Counted from the first letter of the stretch, positions 36,099 through 48,774 are shown. The stretch is DNA of 64,000 nucleotides from Triglochin maritima (GCA_963682175.1 OY821787.1:25212501-25276500); one strand, 5' to 3'. Notes: generated from the letters alone by a model not told the origin. A program made the numbers and translations.

Positions 36099-37532
36099 AG
36101 AAGGAACAATCTCGTTCAGGCAATATGAACTTCGATCAGAAAGGTAGAGAAAAGTCTGTGTTTTTTTCAAGTACTGAATCCCTCTAATAATGAGATAAAT
36201 CGAAAAGGCAGAATGACGGTTGGGCGGTTACACAACCGTTTTTCGGTTGGTATTATCCACTCAAACCAGAAATACATAAAATCCAATAAAGAATCAATAT
36301 GGATTTCCCTTGGACCCCGCAGGGGCTCCGCCCCTTGAACCCCGCGAGGGGCTCCGCCCCTCGACCCCGCGAGGGGGCTGCGCCCCCTCGACCCCTGCTT
36401 CATATTCGTGGTTGATAAACCGTTAGCTCAACAAGCGTGCACTCCGCACTACCCAAACTCGTTTCCGAGCCTAACGATAAATCGTATCGGTCTCAAGTAA
36501 ATCACATTACGACTAAAATGAATCGATGACACTTAAATCACCAACATCTTCCAGGGAAAGATTGGTTGTACGTTACAGATTGCTAACTTTGTACATACAG
36601 AATATCTATATAGAAGTCAATGGGTATCGACTTCGATTGTATAAGTTACCACCATCTGCACTTTTATTGGGCTTAAATAGGTGTGCTTTTCAAACCTCAA
36701 ATTTCAAAGGTATTTCATACTTCATAAACAATTCTATTTAGCTGGCTTAAACGCATGTGTTAGATAAATAAAACATTTAAGGTCACGATAAATAACACGC
36801 ATGTGTTAGTGTCGGGTCACGAAAGAGTAGCCGAAAGAGATGTGGTTTTAACCAGAATCTTGTAGAAAACACATCAAGAGGATAGAGACCTTGGACTTGG
36901 AGGTATGATCGTGCGCCTGGATTCTGGAATTCTATTCGGCGCACGGTCTGTCTCTGTTTCAACTCGGTCAATTAAAAAAAGCTTATTTGTTGTAGAAAGA
37001 TCACATTCGGATGTTTACACTTGAGTTTCCGTTAGGTACACATGTATTCTTGTAAAATTAGTTTCCTAAACTTTCAAAGCCCTGTGACACACTGTTTACT
37101 TTATATGGTAACACTGACAAAATCTTTTAGATTTAAATAAAAACATTTGGATATTTTCAAGAGAAGCCCAAAACAATTCATGAAAATTATCAAAATCCTG
37201 GATTTCCTTTTTTCTCAAAATTTTATTTAATGTTTTGGTGGTTACGAAAAAAGTTAGATTAAATTTTCTTATTTTTCTTTTATAACTTAACAAAGTCCTA
37301 AGTCAAAATCACACTTTTTTGACATTTTGTAGGATACCAAAAGACGAAAATAGTTTGCCTAAGTAATTTGTTAAGTATATAAAAGGAAAAATCAAAATTA
37401 TAATCTAAACAAAGTTACGTCACCACATTTACATTAAATAGTGGTTTTGACAAAAAAATGGAATTCAAGGATTAGGATAATTTTTTGTAAATTCTCTTGG
37501 TCTGTTCTGCCAAACGTCAGAGTATTTTAATG
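36099..37532. other. Intergenic DNA with a GC-rich minisatellite
   Basis: No gene is recognised. The only structure seen is the GC-rich repeat at 36314-36398. The rest is AT-rich with short frames. Confidence 0.5.
36314..36398. repeat. GC-rich palindromic minisatellite
   Basis: Three units of 25-27 bp of the form ACCCCGCGAGGGGCTCCGCC. Each unit is itself nearly self-complementary (GAGGGGC and GCCCCTC). It is an isolated GC island in AT-rich DNA. Confidence 0.8.
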
Positions 37533-37535
37533 TAA

Positions 37536-38211
37536 GGCTCCGTTTGGGTAATGTTTTCTAGGAGATAATTTTTTAGTAGAATCGATTCGAAGCACTTATT
37601 GTAAAATCTGATTATACAAATAAGCAATATTTTGAAAAAATAGTATTTGTATAACATCGACGAAAACTTGATTCTGGAAATAAATATGTCAATTTTACCC
37701 TCTCTTCCTAACTCTTCCAATCCAACAAGTTTTTAAAAGAAAAAAATTCCAAAAATCAAAAGAAATTTACAACTAAACACACGCAACCATAACGAAAAAC
37801 ATCACACATCTACAAAAAAGAGCAAGGATACAAATGGGACAGGAAGTGGAGTTTTCGGTGAGGGAGAGGTACGAGAGGATGGTGGGTTCAGACATTCAGA
37901 TGAGAAATTTTGAGAAAGGTGGAGGCATGGGTTGGTTGGAACGAATGGTTGATCACTAAATGGGTTTTGTTGTTAAAAAGGAGAAATAATTGGGGGTAAC
38001 ATGGTCCTTTTCTGCCAAAATCAATGCATAGTGTTTTGAAATCAGTTTTTTACTTGATTCCACGTGCAAGAAAACTTGTGAGAGTGGGTTTTCAGGAGGT
38101 AGAATCTACTCCCCCTTCAAAATTGATTTGGAAAGTTGGATATTTGGCAAAATGGATTTTGCTCCAACATATTTCCCATAATCACTCCTAGAATCATACC
38201 CAAACATGGCC
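37536..38211. mobile_element. Tourist/Harbinger-type element, TSD TAA
   Basis: The ends are GGCTCCGTTTGGGTA and TACCCAAACATGGCC, imperfect inverted repeats that extend to a CTAGGAG block. TAA flanks both sides (37533-37535 and 38212-38214), the target preference of PIF/Harbinger elements. At 676 bp with no coding capacity it is non-autonomous. Confidence 0.8.
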
Positions 38212-38370
38212 TAAATCTAATAAGTTATTTATCGTACTTTGTGCTAAACGAGCGGAGGTGCTAACCCAAAAAGAATAGTGAAGTCCATAATCTCATCGTT
38301 GAGGTAATTACTGGAGTATAGTAGGATCAAAATACCGTTCCGCACCAACTAATGCCAGAAAGCGGTGGGG

Positions 38371-38505
38371 GAAATAACACAAATGTCGACGCCGGTCTTT
38401 GTCACTAATTGATTGTGTCAAACCATGCATAATCATGAACTCATATAATTGAACTGGCCAAGTAAAGATGTGTAAGAGAAATAACCCAAATGGCAACGCC
38501 GGTCT
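38371..38505. repeat. 28-bp direct repeat upstream of P450 pseudogene
   Basis: GAAATAAC(A/C)CAAATG...GACGCCGGTCT-type copies at 38371-38398 and 38478-38505 match at 25 of 28 positions and are 107 bp apart. Confidence 0.7.
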
Positions 38506-38613
38506 GATACATCTTCTATGATGTTACACTTCACGAGTTAAAAAATACAGATAACGGCGTTATTCGGTTGTCTCAAAAACAAGTTCATAATACTGAAGTT
38601 GACTTCCCGCCAC

Positions 38614-38621
38614 TATATAAA
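38614..38621 (+). promoter_or_regulatory. TATA box of the P450 pseudogene
   Basis: TATATAAA lies 85 bp before the ATG at 38706. A TTGACT W-box core is just upstream, near 38599. Confidence 0.55.
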
Positions 38622-38828
38622 GCCTCCCATGCAGATTATCTTTTGCAAACATACAGCTAACAATTAGTTCAGTTCCAGTCATAGCCTCTTTAGATAGTAG
38701 AATAAATGGAACTCCAGATGCCATTATGGCAAATCCTTCTTTGCACCCTTGTGATCATCTACATGTTTGTGAAGAAGTGGAGTTCACCTAAGCTTCCTCC
38801 CGGGCCATGGAAGCTGCCCATCATAGGC

Positions 38829-41800
38829 AGTCAAAACTTGGTTTCATTCATCTTGTTTATTTTTACAAAATAGTGTGGGCATAAATAGCCATTATACATA
38901 ATTGAAAGGCTAAAGTTTAGGACTACAAATCTGTCAGCCAGCAGAGCATATCTCTAAACTAGGAAAACATATTTACAACCAATCCATATACAGAAATATA
39001 CCAACTTGTAATTAATTCTAGAATCTTCAACACTCCCCCTCAAGTTGGTGCATAGATGTCGCCCATTCCCATTTTGTTGAGACCATCATGAAATGCTCGA
39101 CTTGATACAGCCTTGGTGAGTAGGTCAGCAAGTTGTTCTTAAGACGACACATGTGGTGTTTCAATGATCCTTACCTCTAGTTTCTCCTTGATAAAATGTC
39201 TATCAACTTCCACATGTTTAGTTCTATCGTGCTGAATTGGGTTGGTGGGCAATATCACAAGCTGCCTTGTTATCACAATATAACTTCATTGGGTTGTCAT
39301 GCTTAATATTCAGATCTTATAATAAGTTACGGATCCACAATAATTCACATATTGCCTTAGCCATTCCTCTGAACTCGGATTCAGCACTAGATAGAGCAAC
39401 TACAGCTTGCTTCTTACTTCGCCAAGTGACCAGATTTCCTCCTACAAAGGTGAAATATCCTGCTGTAGACCGCCTATCTTTGATCGATCCAACCCAATCT
39501 GCATCAATGTATCCTTTGACATCTAGATGATTCCCCTTTTTAAACATAATTCCTTTCCCTCGAGATGACTTCAAATAGCGCAAAATACGGGTAACTGCAT
39601 TCATATGTTCTTCGCTTCGAGAATGCATGAATTGGCTCACGACACTTAGTGCATATGCCAAGTCAGGCCGAGTGTGTGCAAGATACATCAGTCTCCCAAC
39701 TAATCTTTGATATCTTTCCTTGTTTGCCGGAACTTGCTTCAGATATATGCCTAACTTCAAATTTTCTTCCATAGGAGTACTAACTGGACTACATGTTGTC
39801 ATACCAGTCTCATTTAGTAAATCTAAGGAATATTTTCGTTGAGATAGAAAGATACCTTCCTTTGATCTTGACACTTCAATACCAAAGAAGTATTTCAAAA
39901 GTCCAACGTCCTTCATCTCAAATTCTCGAGATAGGTGGTTCTGCAATGCACTCCTTTCCTCTGAATCATTTCCCGTTACTATCATATCATCAACATATAC
40001 AATGAGACAAGTAATCATTCCTTTATTATGCTTCACAAAAAGAGTATGATCTGAGTTACTCTGTTTATATCCAAAATCTTTCATTGACTTTGTAAACCTT
40101 CCAAACCATGATCTCGTAGATTGCTTCAAACCATATAGAGCCTTTTTTAATCTGCAAACATCTTTTCCACCTTCTGACTGCAAATTACATCCGGGGGCAA
40201 CTCCATGTATACTTCTTGAAGGTCTCCATGCAAAAAGGCATTCTTCACATCAAACTGGTGCAATGGCCAGTCAAGATTCACCACCAAGGATATAAGAATA
40301 CGTACAATATTGATTTTTTCTACTGGTACGAATGTCTCCATGTAGTCAATTCAATATGTTTGAGTGTACCCCTTTGCGACTAGTCTAGCTTTGAATCGTT
40401 CAATGGTTCCATCTGCCTTGTATTTGATTGTGAAAACCCACCTACATCCCACTGGTTTCTTTCCTTCAGGCAACTTAACTACTTCCCAAGTTGAGTTCTT
40501 TTGAAGTGACTTCATTTCTTCATTCATAGCTTCCTTCCACCTAGTATCTCCTAGAGCTTCCTGCATGTTAGTAGGAATAGATACAACAGATAATTGATTC
40601 ACAAATGACTCACTTTCCTGTGACAGTCTATGATAGGATACATAGTTGCTCATGGGATACTTAGGATTGGAACTAAGGACAAGTTCATAGTTAACTCTAG
40701 GTATACCTCTAGTGGCTCAATTAGGTTGTACTTTTGGAAGGGATTGAGGTTCAGACTGTACCTGGGGTTCGGGAAAGGAATTGTCCTCCCAAGACAATTG
40801 GTTAGATGGTACTTGAAGTGGAGTCGCTTCCATCTGATTCTGATTATTTTCTCCTTTCAAATGGATGTCCGATCTGTCGAGAACAGGTTGATCCCGCAGC
40901 CCGGTTGCCTCCTCTGGACACTCACCACTTTTATCCAAGAATTCACCACTTGAATCTGAATCGTCCAAAGAAGGATTAAGATTTAGAGTCTGCAATTCAT
41001 TTCGTCTCTCCCCCTGAATTGAAGACTCAAGAACAATATAGTACATGTCATTTTCATGAAAGACAATGTGAAGGGTGACATACATTTTCCGTGATGGGGG
41101 ATGATAGCAGCGGTAGCCTTTCTGAAGTGAGGCATAGCCAACGAAAACACATCGTAGGGCTCATGGTTCTAGCTTGTCACACAATGGCTAGGAAGATGCA
41201 CAAATGCCACGCACCCAAAAATTCTAGGTGACAAATTCGAAACGGTAGGAGTACTTACAATCGAGTGAAGGACTTCAAAGGGAGTCTGAAAATTCAGCGA
41301 GCTGGAAGGTACACGGTTAATGAGGTAAGATGCCACACTGAGTGCTTCACCCCGGTAGCTGATGGGCATGTGGGCTCCAAACAAAGAGGCTCGTACTACT
41401 TCAAGTAGATGGCAATTCTTGCGCTCCGCAACCCCATTTTGCTGAGGGGAATAAGGGCACCTCGTCTGGTGAGATATGCCATGTTCCTGCAAGTACTTCT
41501 TCAGGTCCTGATTAACAAATTCTCCTCCATTATCAGTGCGAAGAACTTGTACGTGAGATTGGTATTGAGTGGCGATCATCTTGTGAAATTCTGAAGCAAG
41601 GAACTAACTTCATTCTTTGATTTCATCAAGCAAACCCAAGTCATACGAGTGTGATCATCAATAAATGAAACAACCCAACGATAACCATTCAAGGAAGGGG
41701 TTTTGGCTGGCCCCCATACATCAGAGTGAATCAACATAAAAGGTACTGGACTTTTATTCATGCTCAACGGAAACGATACACGGTGATTTTTTGCAAGTTC

Positions 41801-43662
41801 ACAAATATCACATTTGAAATCTGAAGTATTTAACTGAGAAAACAACTTTGGGAACAATTTTTTTAAATATCCAAAAGACGAATGACCTTAACGCATGTAC
41901 CACAACCAAATTTCAGAGGACTTGTCGATATGATCAGCGGAAAGAGCTTGAGCTAACTGATGTGAGCTAGTAGGATTCAAATCCGGATAATATAGCTTCC
42001 CCCTTCGAGTACCACAACCAATTGTCTTCCGAGTTCGAATGTCCTTGAAAACACAAAGGTTAGGCCAGAAAATCACTACACAACACAACAAACTCGTTAT
42101 TTGGGCGAAAGACAATAAATTATGGTTGAGGGAAGGTACAACTAAAACAGAATCAAGATTCATTTCATGTGACAGAGAAATTGAACATTCTCGAATCACA
42201 GGTGAGGGATTGCCATTGGTGGTAGCAACTATATGTGTGGTGGACTGTTTCAAAGACGGAACATGTAGACTGTCACATGTCATGTGATCCGTAGCACCGG
42301 AATCAATTATCCATGTACTACCACTACTATTTGATGCAGAAGCATTGAAAACCTTACCAATGTTACCTGAAGTAGCAATCAAAAAGGAAGCTTCTGCAAC
42401 ATCATTGGAAGGTTTAGTCACGACAACAGAGGCTTGGTGGTTTTGCTTCGAATTGCGCTTGCACGATGCCTTTGCTGGATCCCACCAATCTGGATAGCCA
42501 ATTAAGTCATAACATTGTGCCTTTGTATGGCTTGTCTCACCACAGTGAGTGCACAAACGTTCGGGTTTGGCAGTACCTATCTCATAACTGCCCTTTACAG
42601 ATCATGCTTGGTCAAAATCATTCTTTTGAGTGGATTGGTGAGGTTGGGGTTTAGTGCGTCGAGCCATTAGAGCAGAACACTCAGGATTATCAAGTTCAGC
42701 ATTTAAGGTAACTCGGCGTAGAACGTCTCCACGGACATAGGCATAGGTGTCATCGAGGTCCATCGAGGGGTCCTTACGAAGAACCTCACCTCTAATCTGT
42801 TCAAATTCTGCATCCAGGCCACTAAGAAAGATGTGCACTCTCAACCGTGCAACAGATTTCTTATAGGTGATAATATCATCGGGGTCCTTCATGATAACTT
42901 TATCACGATAATCTAATTCTTAGAAAATTTCTACAAGCTCACCGTAATAAGTTGATAGAGGTCGACCAACTTGTTTGGTGGTGAAGGCACGCTGATTCAG
43001 TGCAAAGAGTTGTGTCTCATCCGATCCATCATAGAATACTTTGGCAAGAGCACTCCATATTTCCCTTGCAGTACACAGTCGCAGATAACGCTTCATGATT
43101 TTCAGTGACATGGAGGTCAGCAACCAGCCCGTGACCTTTTGATTATCCGCATACCACTTTGCATGGGTAGCGTCAGTTTCCTTCGGCGGATCAGTTTTAC
43201 CCATAATATATTCGAGTTTCTCACGTCCCGCGATTTGCATCTCCAATATTTGGGACCATACATCATAGTTAACCTCGGTGAGGACAACTCCGGCATGGAA
43301 GCCAGAATTTTCAGATTGGATATGGATTACGGGCGTTGATGGTTCAAGAGTAGAGGATTCGGGAGCCATATGGTGGTAGTTGTTTGCTGCAATGGTTGTT
43401 CAGAAATAATATGAGAGGCTTATGTGTTGATGGAGATTTTCGGGAGGCTCTGATACCAAGTCAAAACTTGGTTTCATTCATCTTGTTTATTTTTACAAAA
43501 TAGTGTGGGCATAAATAGCCATTATACATAATTGGAAGGCTAAAGTTTAGGACTACAAATTTATCAGCCAGCAGAGCATATCTCTAAACTAGGAAAACAT
43601 ATTTACAACCAATCCATATACATAAATATACCAACTTGGAATTAATTCTAGAATCTTCAACA
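38829..43662 (-). mobile_element. Ty1/copia retrotransposon 2 in P450 exon 1, TGCT ends
   Basis: The element is 4834 bp on the minus strand. LTRs are 38829-39032 and 43459-43662, 204 bp each, with 5 differences counted by eye. Each LTR begins TGTTGAAG and ends GACT, so the termini are TG..CT, not TG..CA. The target duplication TAGGC is exact (38824-38828 and 43663-43667). The PBS TGGTATCAGAGC abuts the 5' LTR at 43447-43458. The polypurine tract TTGAGGGGGAG is at 39033-39043. TG..CT is a known non-canonical LTR motif, mostly reported in copia elements. The 5-bp duplication only resolves cleanly with these ends. Confidence 0.93.
39027..43369 (-). pseudogene. Copia 2 gag-pol polyprotein, inactivated
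   Basis: Gag starts at 43369 (MAPESSTLEP). The frame is in order except for single stops after VEIF (near 42918) and before the knuckle (near 42602). The knuckle is CTHCGETSHTKAQC and the protease site is STWIIDSGATDHM. A stop replaces the codon after WYMR in the GAG-pre-integrase motif. The integrase has IHSDVWGPA, FIDDHTR and then, after a one-base frameshift near 41580, LRTDNGGEF and SPQQNGVAERKN. Reverse transcriptase has [23 protein letters not shown] and the catalytic LIVYVDDMIV. RNase H has GYIDADWVGS and ALSSAESEF. The frame finally stops inside the 3' LTR start. About half a dozen lesions inactivate it, although every domain is still present. Confidence 0.88.
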
Positions 43663-44480
43663 TAGGCAGCCTCCACCATCTCCCCGGTGCATTACCACAT
43701 TGCCGCTTTCGTGATTTGGCGAAGAAGTACGAGCCCATTATGCACCTCCAACTTGGTCAAGTTGAGGCAATTGTCATCACCTCTCTTAGGTTGGCCAAAG
43801 GGGTGTACAAGACCCACAACATAATCTTTGCTTCTCGGCCGGATATGCTTTCCCCAGGGTCTTTTGCCTACAATTGTACTGATATCGTCTTTGCTCCTTA
43901 CGGGCAGTACTGGAGGACGCTAAGAAAGATTTGCATCCTTGAACTTTTGAACGCCGAGCGTGTCAGGTGATCTATTTGTTAACATGTTTCAACTTCAGAA
44001 TTATACCATGCTTATATTAGAAAAGCAAAACATAATACTCATAAGAAAATATATTTACATGCATGACATTGTTTAGTTATTTCTGGGTAAAAGATCATGG
44101 CTCAATTTGTGTTATCAAAGTGCAATGACGCAACGGATCCCCTCTGCTCATCTAAACCTGTAGGAGAAGTGGAGAACCCTAGTGACGCAGTACGAAGTCT
44201 ACCACCTTTCAAGGAGAGTAGGATTAATGCTAGTTAATTGATGATTTTACCATACGAAATCAACTCTAAAACTATATTTAACTTGATTTGTCATTATTAT
44301 AAAATAAAAAAGTGAACTTACACTGTTGATCAAAAGATTTGGTAGTTTGACAATCATTAGCGTAAAGTCAGACTATTTCAACGTCCTACAAAGTCAAAGA
44401 TTATGCTTAATAATTTATAGTGAAAAATGAGTTTTTCAACATAGAATCCATAAGGATAAATTAAAATTGTTAAACGTCTA

Positions 44481-45423
44481 TGTTAGAATAGTAAGTTTTG
44501 CTTAAGATAGACTAAACTTATTGGATGATTAATTAGGTTAATTGAGTGGTTTAAGTGAATTACATGGTATTTATCTTTTGGCTTGGAAACTGGTGACATG
44601 GTGGATGCATGGAAGGTGAGAGATGACTTGGGGGATGAGGTGTTGGAATATGGTTGGAGGATGTGGAGGTGTTGGTTTAAAGGATTAATATATATAGAGT
44701 ATGATGAGGTTAAAACGTGAAGAATGATTTTTGCTCGTAACGTGAGGAGTTTAAGTGAGGCGTGAGAGAGGGGTAGTGAAGAGATGAAGTGAGTTGAGAA
44801 GAAGAAGATGAAGACTTTGAGGCAAGTACTGATTCGTTATTCTTCAGTTTCATATCATGTCTGTCTCTCTTGATATTCGTAGTTGCATGCATGCTGAGTA
44901 TTGATGTTGATTTTATGGATATGCATATGATTGCATGGTGGTGTTTCGGTCGACATGTCCTGTGGCTGTGTGTATGTTTCTGGCAGAGCAACTTAGGAAA
45001 GAGCTGCCCAGCGGACAACGTGGACCCACCCGAGAGAGGAAAGGGCTGCATGTCGTTAGTGTGGAGCTACCAGGTGTGCATCTGACTGATTGATAGATTT
45101 TAGAAGCACATGATGTGGTCGAATCCGAATGGGGGTTCCAGATTGTTATGCATGCATTTTATTTGTGATGCATGTCTCTTGATTGTGCTTATTGACTGAA
45201 TGTCATATTCTGTATTATTTTCCACGTGATTATGATTCTGATTGATTGACGGTTGGAACTTGTGGGCTGTCGAGCTCACAATTTGTTGATTATATTTTTC
45301 AGATTATTATGGGCCTATCAGATGGATTTAAATATCAGAGTGCGCAGCGGTCAGGATCGCGGATCGTATCTTAACGCACCGGGTTCGGACGGGTAAACAC
45401 CTGTCTGGGCTCGGGGCGTTACA
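44481..45423 (-). repeat. Solo LTR of the TGTAACGCCCC family, in P450 pseudogene intron 1
   Basis: On the minus strand it starts TGTAACGCCCCGAG and ends ATTCTAACA. The target duplication GTCTA is exact (44476-44480 and 45424-45428). It has no internal sequence or PBS. It matches the repeat at 12240-13348 upstream of the intact P450. Ends, length (943 bp) and 5-bp duplication are those of a retrotransposon LTR. The parent element is not in the window. Confidence 0.85.
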
Positions 45424-46250
45424 GTCTAGACTTCTGTGGACTATTTCTTGAGGTTTTCTTGTCAGTTCGAGCTTTTGTCGAGAGAATGAAGACAAGGAAT
45501 CACTTTAAATATTTTCCAGAAAAATCTTCACGAAAAAATATAATACTACATGCTTTTCGTTCTTTTTCTTACATAAATCTTACTAGACTGTATACATCCT
45601 TATTAGGAACATTTAAATTATATAGGAGTAATATAAGTCGATCGTTTTCTATCTAATCAAGTAAAATAAATTACTTTTCACTTGTTTGGTGTCTCTTCGC
45701 CCTTGATTTTATTTCCCTTACTTTTGTCTAATTATAACATCCGATAATACACTACACCAATGCCATTAGAACCTTGTTTTCATTTTTTTTCAGATCATTC
45801 AAACCCATAGAGAAAGCGAGGCCAACAACATGGTGCAATTAATTACCATGGAATCGAAAACAGGGTTGGTGGACATCTCAGCCAAAGTTCTTGTCTTTAG
45901 TAGCAACAACATATCACGTTCAACGTTCGGGGTGGGGTCAAAACACCAGGAAAGGTTCACTCGAAACATAAAGAGAGTGATAGAGTTGGCTTCAGGGTTC
46001 ACCTTCAGCGATATTTTCCCATCCTTGGAGTTCATCAACACTTTCACCGGGCTCAAACGCCAGCTTGTGACCGTCCAGAAGAGAATCGATGGAATCCTTA
46101 ATGATGTCATACAAGAAAGTAGGATTAAAGGGCGGGGGGGCAAAGAGAAGGACTTGCTTGATGTTCTTCTAAGAATACAATCGAAGGGGGACTTTGATTT
46201 TCCTTTTACGGTTGATAACTTGAAGGCGGTCGTACTGGTATGTATATATT

Positions 46251-46590
46251 TATCTCCTAATTATTTTTTGTGAAAATATTATACGTTTTATATTAAATGT
46301 CAACTGACAATGTTGGGATTCGATCCTAGCCGCGCCTAAAGCCAGACTTGGAATCTATTAATCAAGTCAGCCTTAATTGGTCGTTGTCATAAATAATTTA
46401 AAGCATCAGAGGTTATACGTTTTATATTTATCTCCTAATTAATTTTTGTGAAAATATTATACGTTTTATATTAAATGTCAACTGACAATGTTGGGATTCA
46501 ATCCTAGCCGCGCCTAAAGCCAGACTTGGAATCTATCAATCAAGTCAGCCCTAATTGGTCATTGTCATAAATAATTTAAAGCATGACATT
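46251..46590. repeat. 178-bp tandem duplication in P450 pseudogene intron 2
   Basis: Copies begin at 46251 and 46429 (TATCTCCTAATTA) and share GTTGGGATTC-ATCCTAGCCG with only a few differences. Confidence 0.88.
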
Positions 46591-47105
46591 TGAATTTATT
46601 GCATGAGTACGTCGTCAATTTTGTGGCTCTCGATCGCTAATACCAACATCAGAGGTTGACAGAGTGGTCGATCACGAGAGAGATGCAAGTAAAGATGCAC
46701 AAGAGTATCATTTAGGGTATCATTAACAGCGCTCGGGCAGTTTCCAGACGCTCTGGTTTCTCTCTTAGCCACGTCAGCACAAACCAACTCCCCTACAAAA
46801 TCCTTAACCATTACCCAATCCACCCAGTCATGCTACAGTATTTGTTGTCACGTCATTATTTTTATTCTTCTCTCTAAAACTGTTTCAACAATCAACAAAA
46901 TATATTAATAATCATTATCGTAATTATTTAATATCAACCATTCATTCGTTTTTAATTAACATTAAATTAATAAATACGAAAATATTATTAAAATTTAGGA
47001 AACCACGTTACATAGTACATTAACTGGAAATTTAAAAACTAAAACTAAAAATACATCATTAAATACTAAACTTCAAATACATCAAGACGCATTTCCTCCA
47101 AAGCG

Positions 47106-48389
47106 TTGTCATATATTGTCGATCAAATCGGCTTGAAGGTAATGTGTGGTGCGATCACGCACTTCATCTCTCCTTCTCAAGTACCTGGTAATATCCACTA
47201 CACGGTCAGTGGAATACCGAACCGCGTCGTTCACGGAATTTCCAGGTTGATCCTCAACAAATTCGCTCCAATCTCCAAAATGACCGAAGGAATCACGTTC
47301 ATCCTCCATTATCATATTATGCATTACAATGCTAGCTGTCATTGTTTTGTTAAGTACAACCTTACTTCATGCAAGAGATGCCTTCTTCACTATCGCGAAC
47401 CGCGCTTGCAAGACTCCAAATGCACGTTCTACATCTTTGCATACTGCTTCTTGTCGTTCAGCAAATAACCTTTCTTTCGGTGTTTGTGGATGAACGATGG
47501 ATGGAATGAATGCTGCCATTTTGGATAAATATCATCAGAAAGATAATATCCCATATTATATCGAGAACCGTTTACCTCAAAATTCACAGGTGGAGCTCGT
47601 CCTTACATTACGTCGTCAAAAACCGGAGATCGTTGTAGGACATTTAAATCATTGTATGAACCTGGTGTGCCGAAAAATGAGTGCCATATCCACAAGTCAG
47701 GTGACGCCACTGCCTCGAGGACAAGAGTGGCATTACCACTACACCCTTGATATTGGCCCCTCCAAGCAACCGGGCAATTTTTCCACACCCAGTGCATGCA
47801 ATCGATACTTCCCATCATGCCTAGGAACCCACGTTGCTCAACAACGTGAAGTAGTCGTGCTAGGTCATTTGCATTACGTCTTCGGAGGTACTCACCGCCG
47901 AAGTTGTTAATTACACAATCGCAGAATTTTTCAAGTGTGTTTCTTTTCGTGGATTCGCTTACCTCAAGTATTCGTCCACCTCATCAGCCGCAACACCGTA
48001 CGCTAGCATATGAATCACCGCGGTACATTTCTGCAGGCCAGAGATGCTCATCCTACCGGTGGCGTCTAGATTACGCTGGAAGAAGGCATCAGACACCTCA
48101 ATGGCACTCACAATGCGAAGAAAGACATGCTTTCATATCCTAAATCTTCTCCTGAAAATGTTGTCAGGATAAACATGGTCGTTAGAAAAATAATCGGCAA
48201 TCAAACGGTTGTAACCAAGCTCCCTATCCCTATTTGGGTTCAAAGTTCTCATTCTGCGCCTCTTAGGACATCGGTCCACCACTTGGGAGACATACTCTGT
48301 TAAGCAGTTCAACACTTGGTCGTAACTTCGTCATTGGATGTTGAAGATGATGAAGACTTCGAACTGGAAGACTTATCGGGTGAAGACAT
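47106..48389 (-). pseudogene. Harbinger transposase, damaged
   Basis: The likely start is the ATG at 48387-48389 (MSSPDKSSSSK). A frameshift follows within 30 codons. The next frame (48133-48315) has the N-terminal RDRELGYNRLIADYFSNDHVYPDNIFRRRFR, the typical YF-x-x-D-x-V-Y-P-x-x-x-FRRRFR motif. The DDE core is at 47603-47818: MGSIDCMHWVWKNCP (first Asp), then ASPDLWIWHSFFGTPGSYNDLNVL (second Asp in NDLNVL). The C-terminal piece at 47109-47342 has IVMHNMIMEDERD, with the third acidic residue. At least two frameshifts separate these parts, so no active protein is possible. It is divergent from the Myb-like gene, and a 72-bp minisatellite lies between them. Confidence 0.85.
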
Positions 48390-48450
48390 TGTTCGTAGAT
48401 GAATGAGAGAGAACCAAGTAGGAGGAGTACATTTATAGTTGTGAGAAGTA

Positions 48451-48757
48451 ACCTACAGTATGCGCGTGACTCACAAAAGACAAGACGATTGGATCGAGGC
48501 TTGGACTTCTCAAGAATCGAGGACCTACAGTATGCACGTGACTCACAAAAGACGAGACGATTGGATCGAGGCTTGGACTTCTCAAGCACCGAGGACCTAC
48601 AGTATGCGCGTGACTCAGAAAAGACGAGACGCTTGGATCGAGGCTTGGACTTCTCAAGCATCGAGGACCTACAGTAGGCGCGTGACTCAGAAAAGACGAG
48701 ACGATTGGATCGAGGCATGGACTTCTCAAGCATCGAGGACCTACAATATGTGCGTGA
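48451..48757. repeat. 72-bp minisatellite between the Harbinger genes
   Basis: Units start at 48451, 48523, 48595, 48667 and 48739, exactly 72 bp apart. There are four full units and a partial fifth. Each begins ACCTACAGTATGCGCGTGAC and contains GATTGGATCGAGGCTTGGAC. Because 72 is a multiple of three, the array stays open in several frames on both strands and creates false proteins of up to 156 aa. It occupies the shared promoter interval of two divergent genes. Confidence 0.95.
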
Positions 48758-48766
48758 CTACTTGAA

Positions 48767-48774
48767 TATATATA
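48767..48774 (+). promoter_or_regulatory. TATA box of the Harbinger Myb-like gene
   Basis: TATATATA lies just after the minisatellite and 66 bp before the ATG at 48840. Confidence 0.5.

Noticed and set aside
43716..43970. A separate third P450 gene beginning near 43716
   Set aside because: It is the second part of exon 1 of the pseudogene at 38706. The TAGGC duplication and matching exon length show the copia element split one exon.
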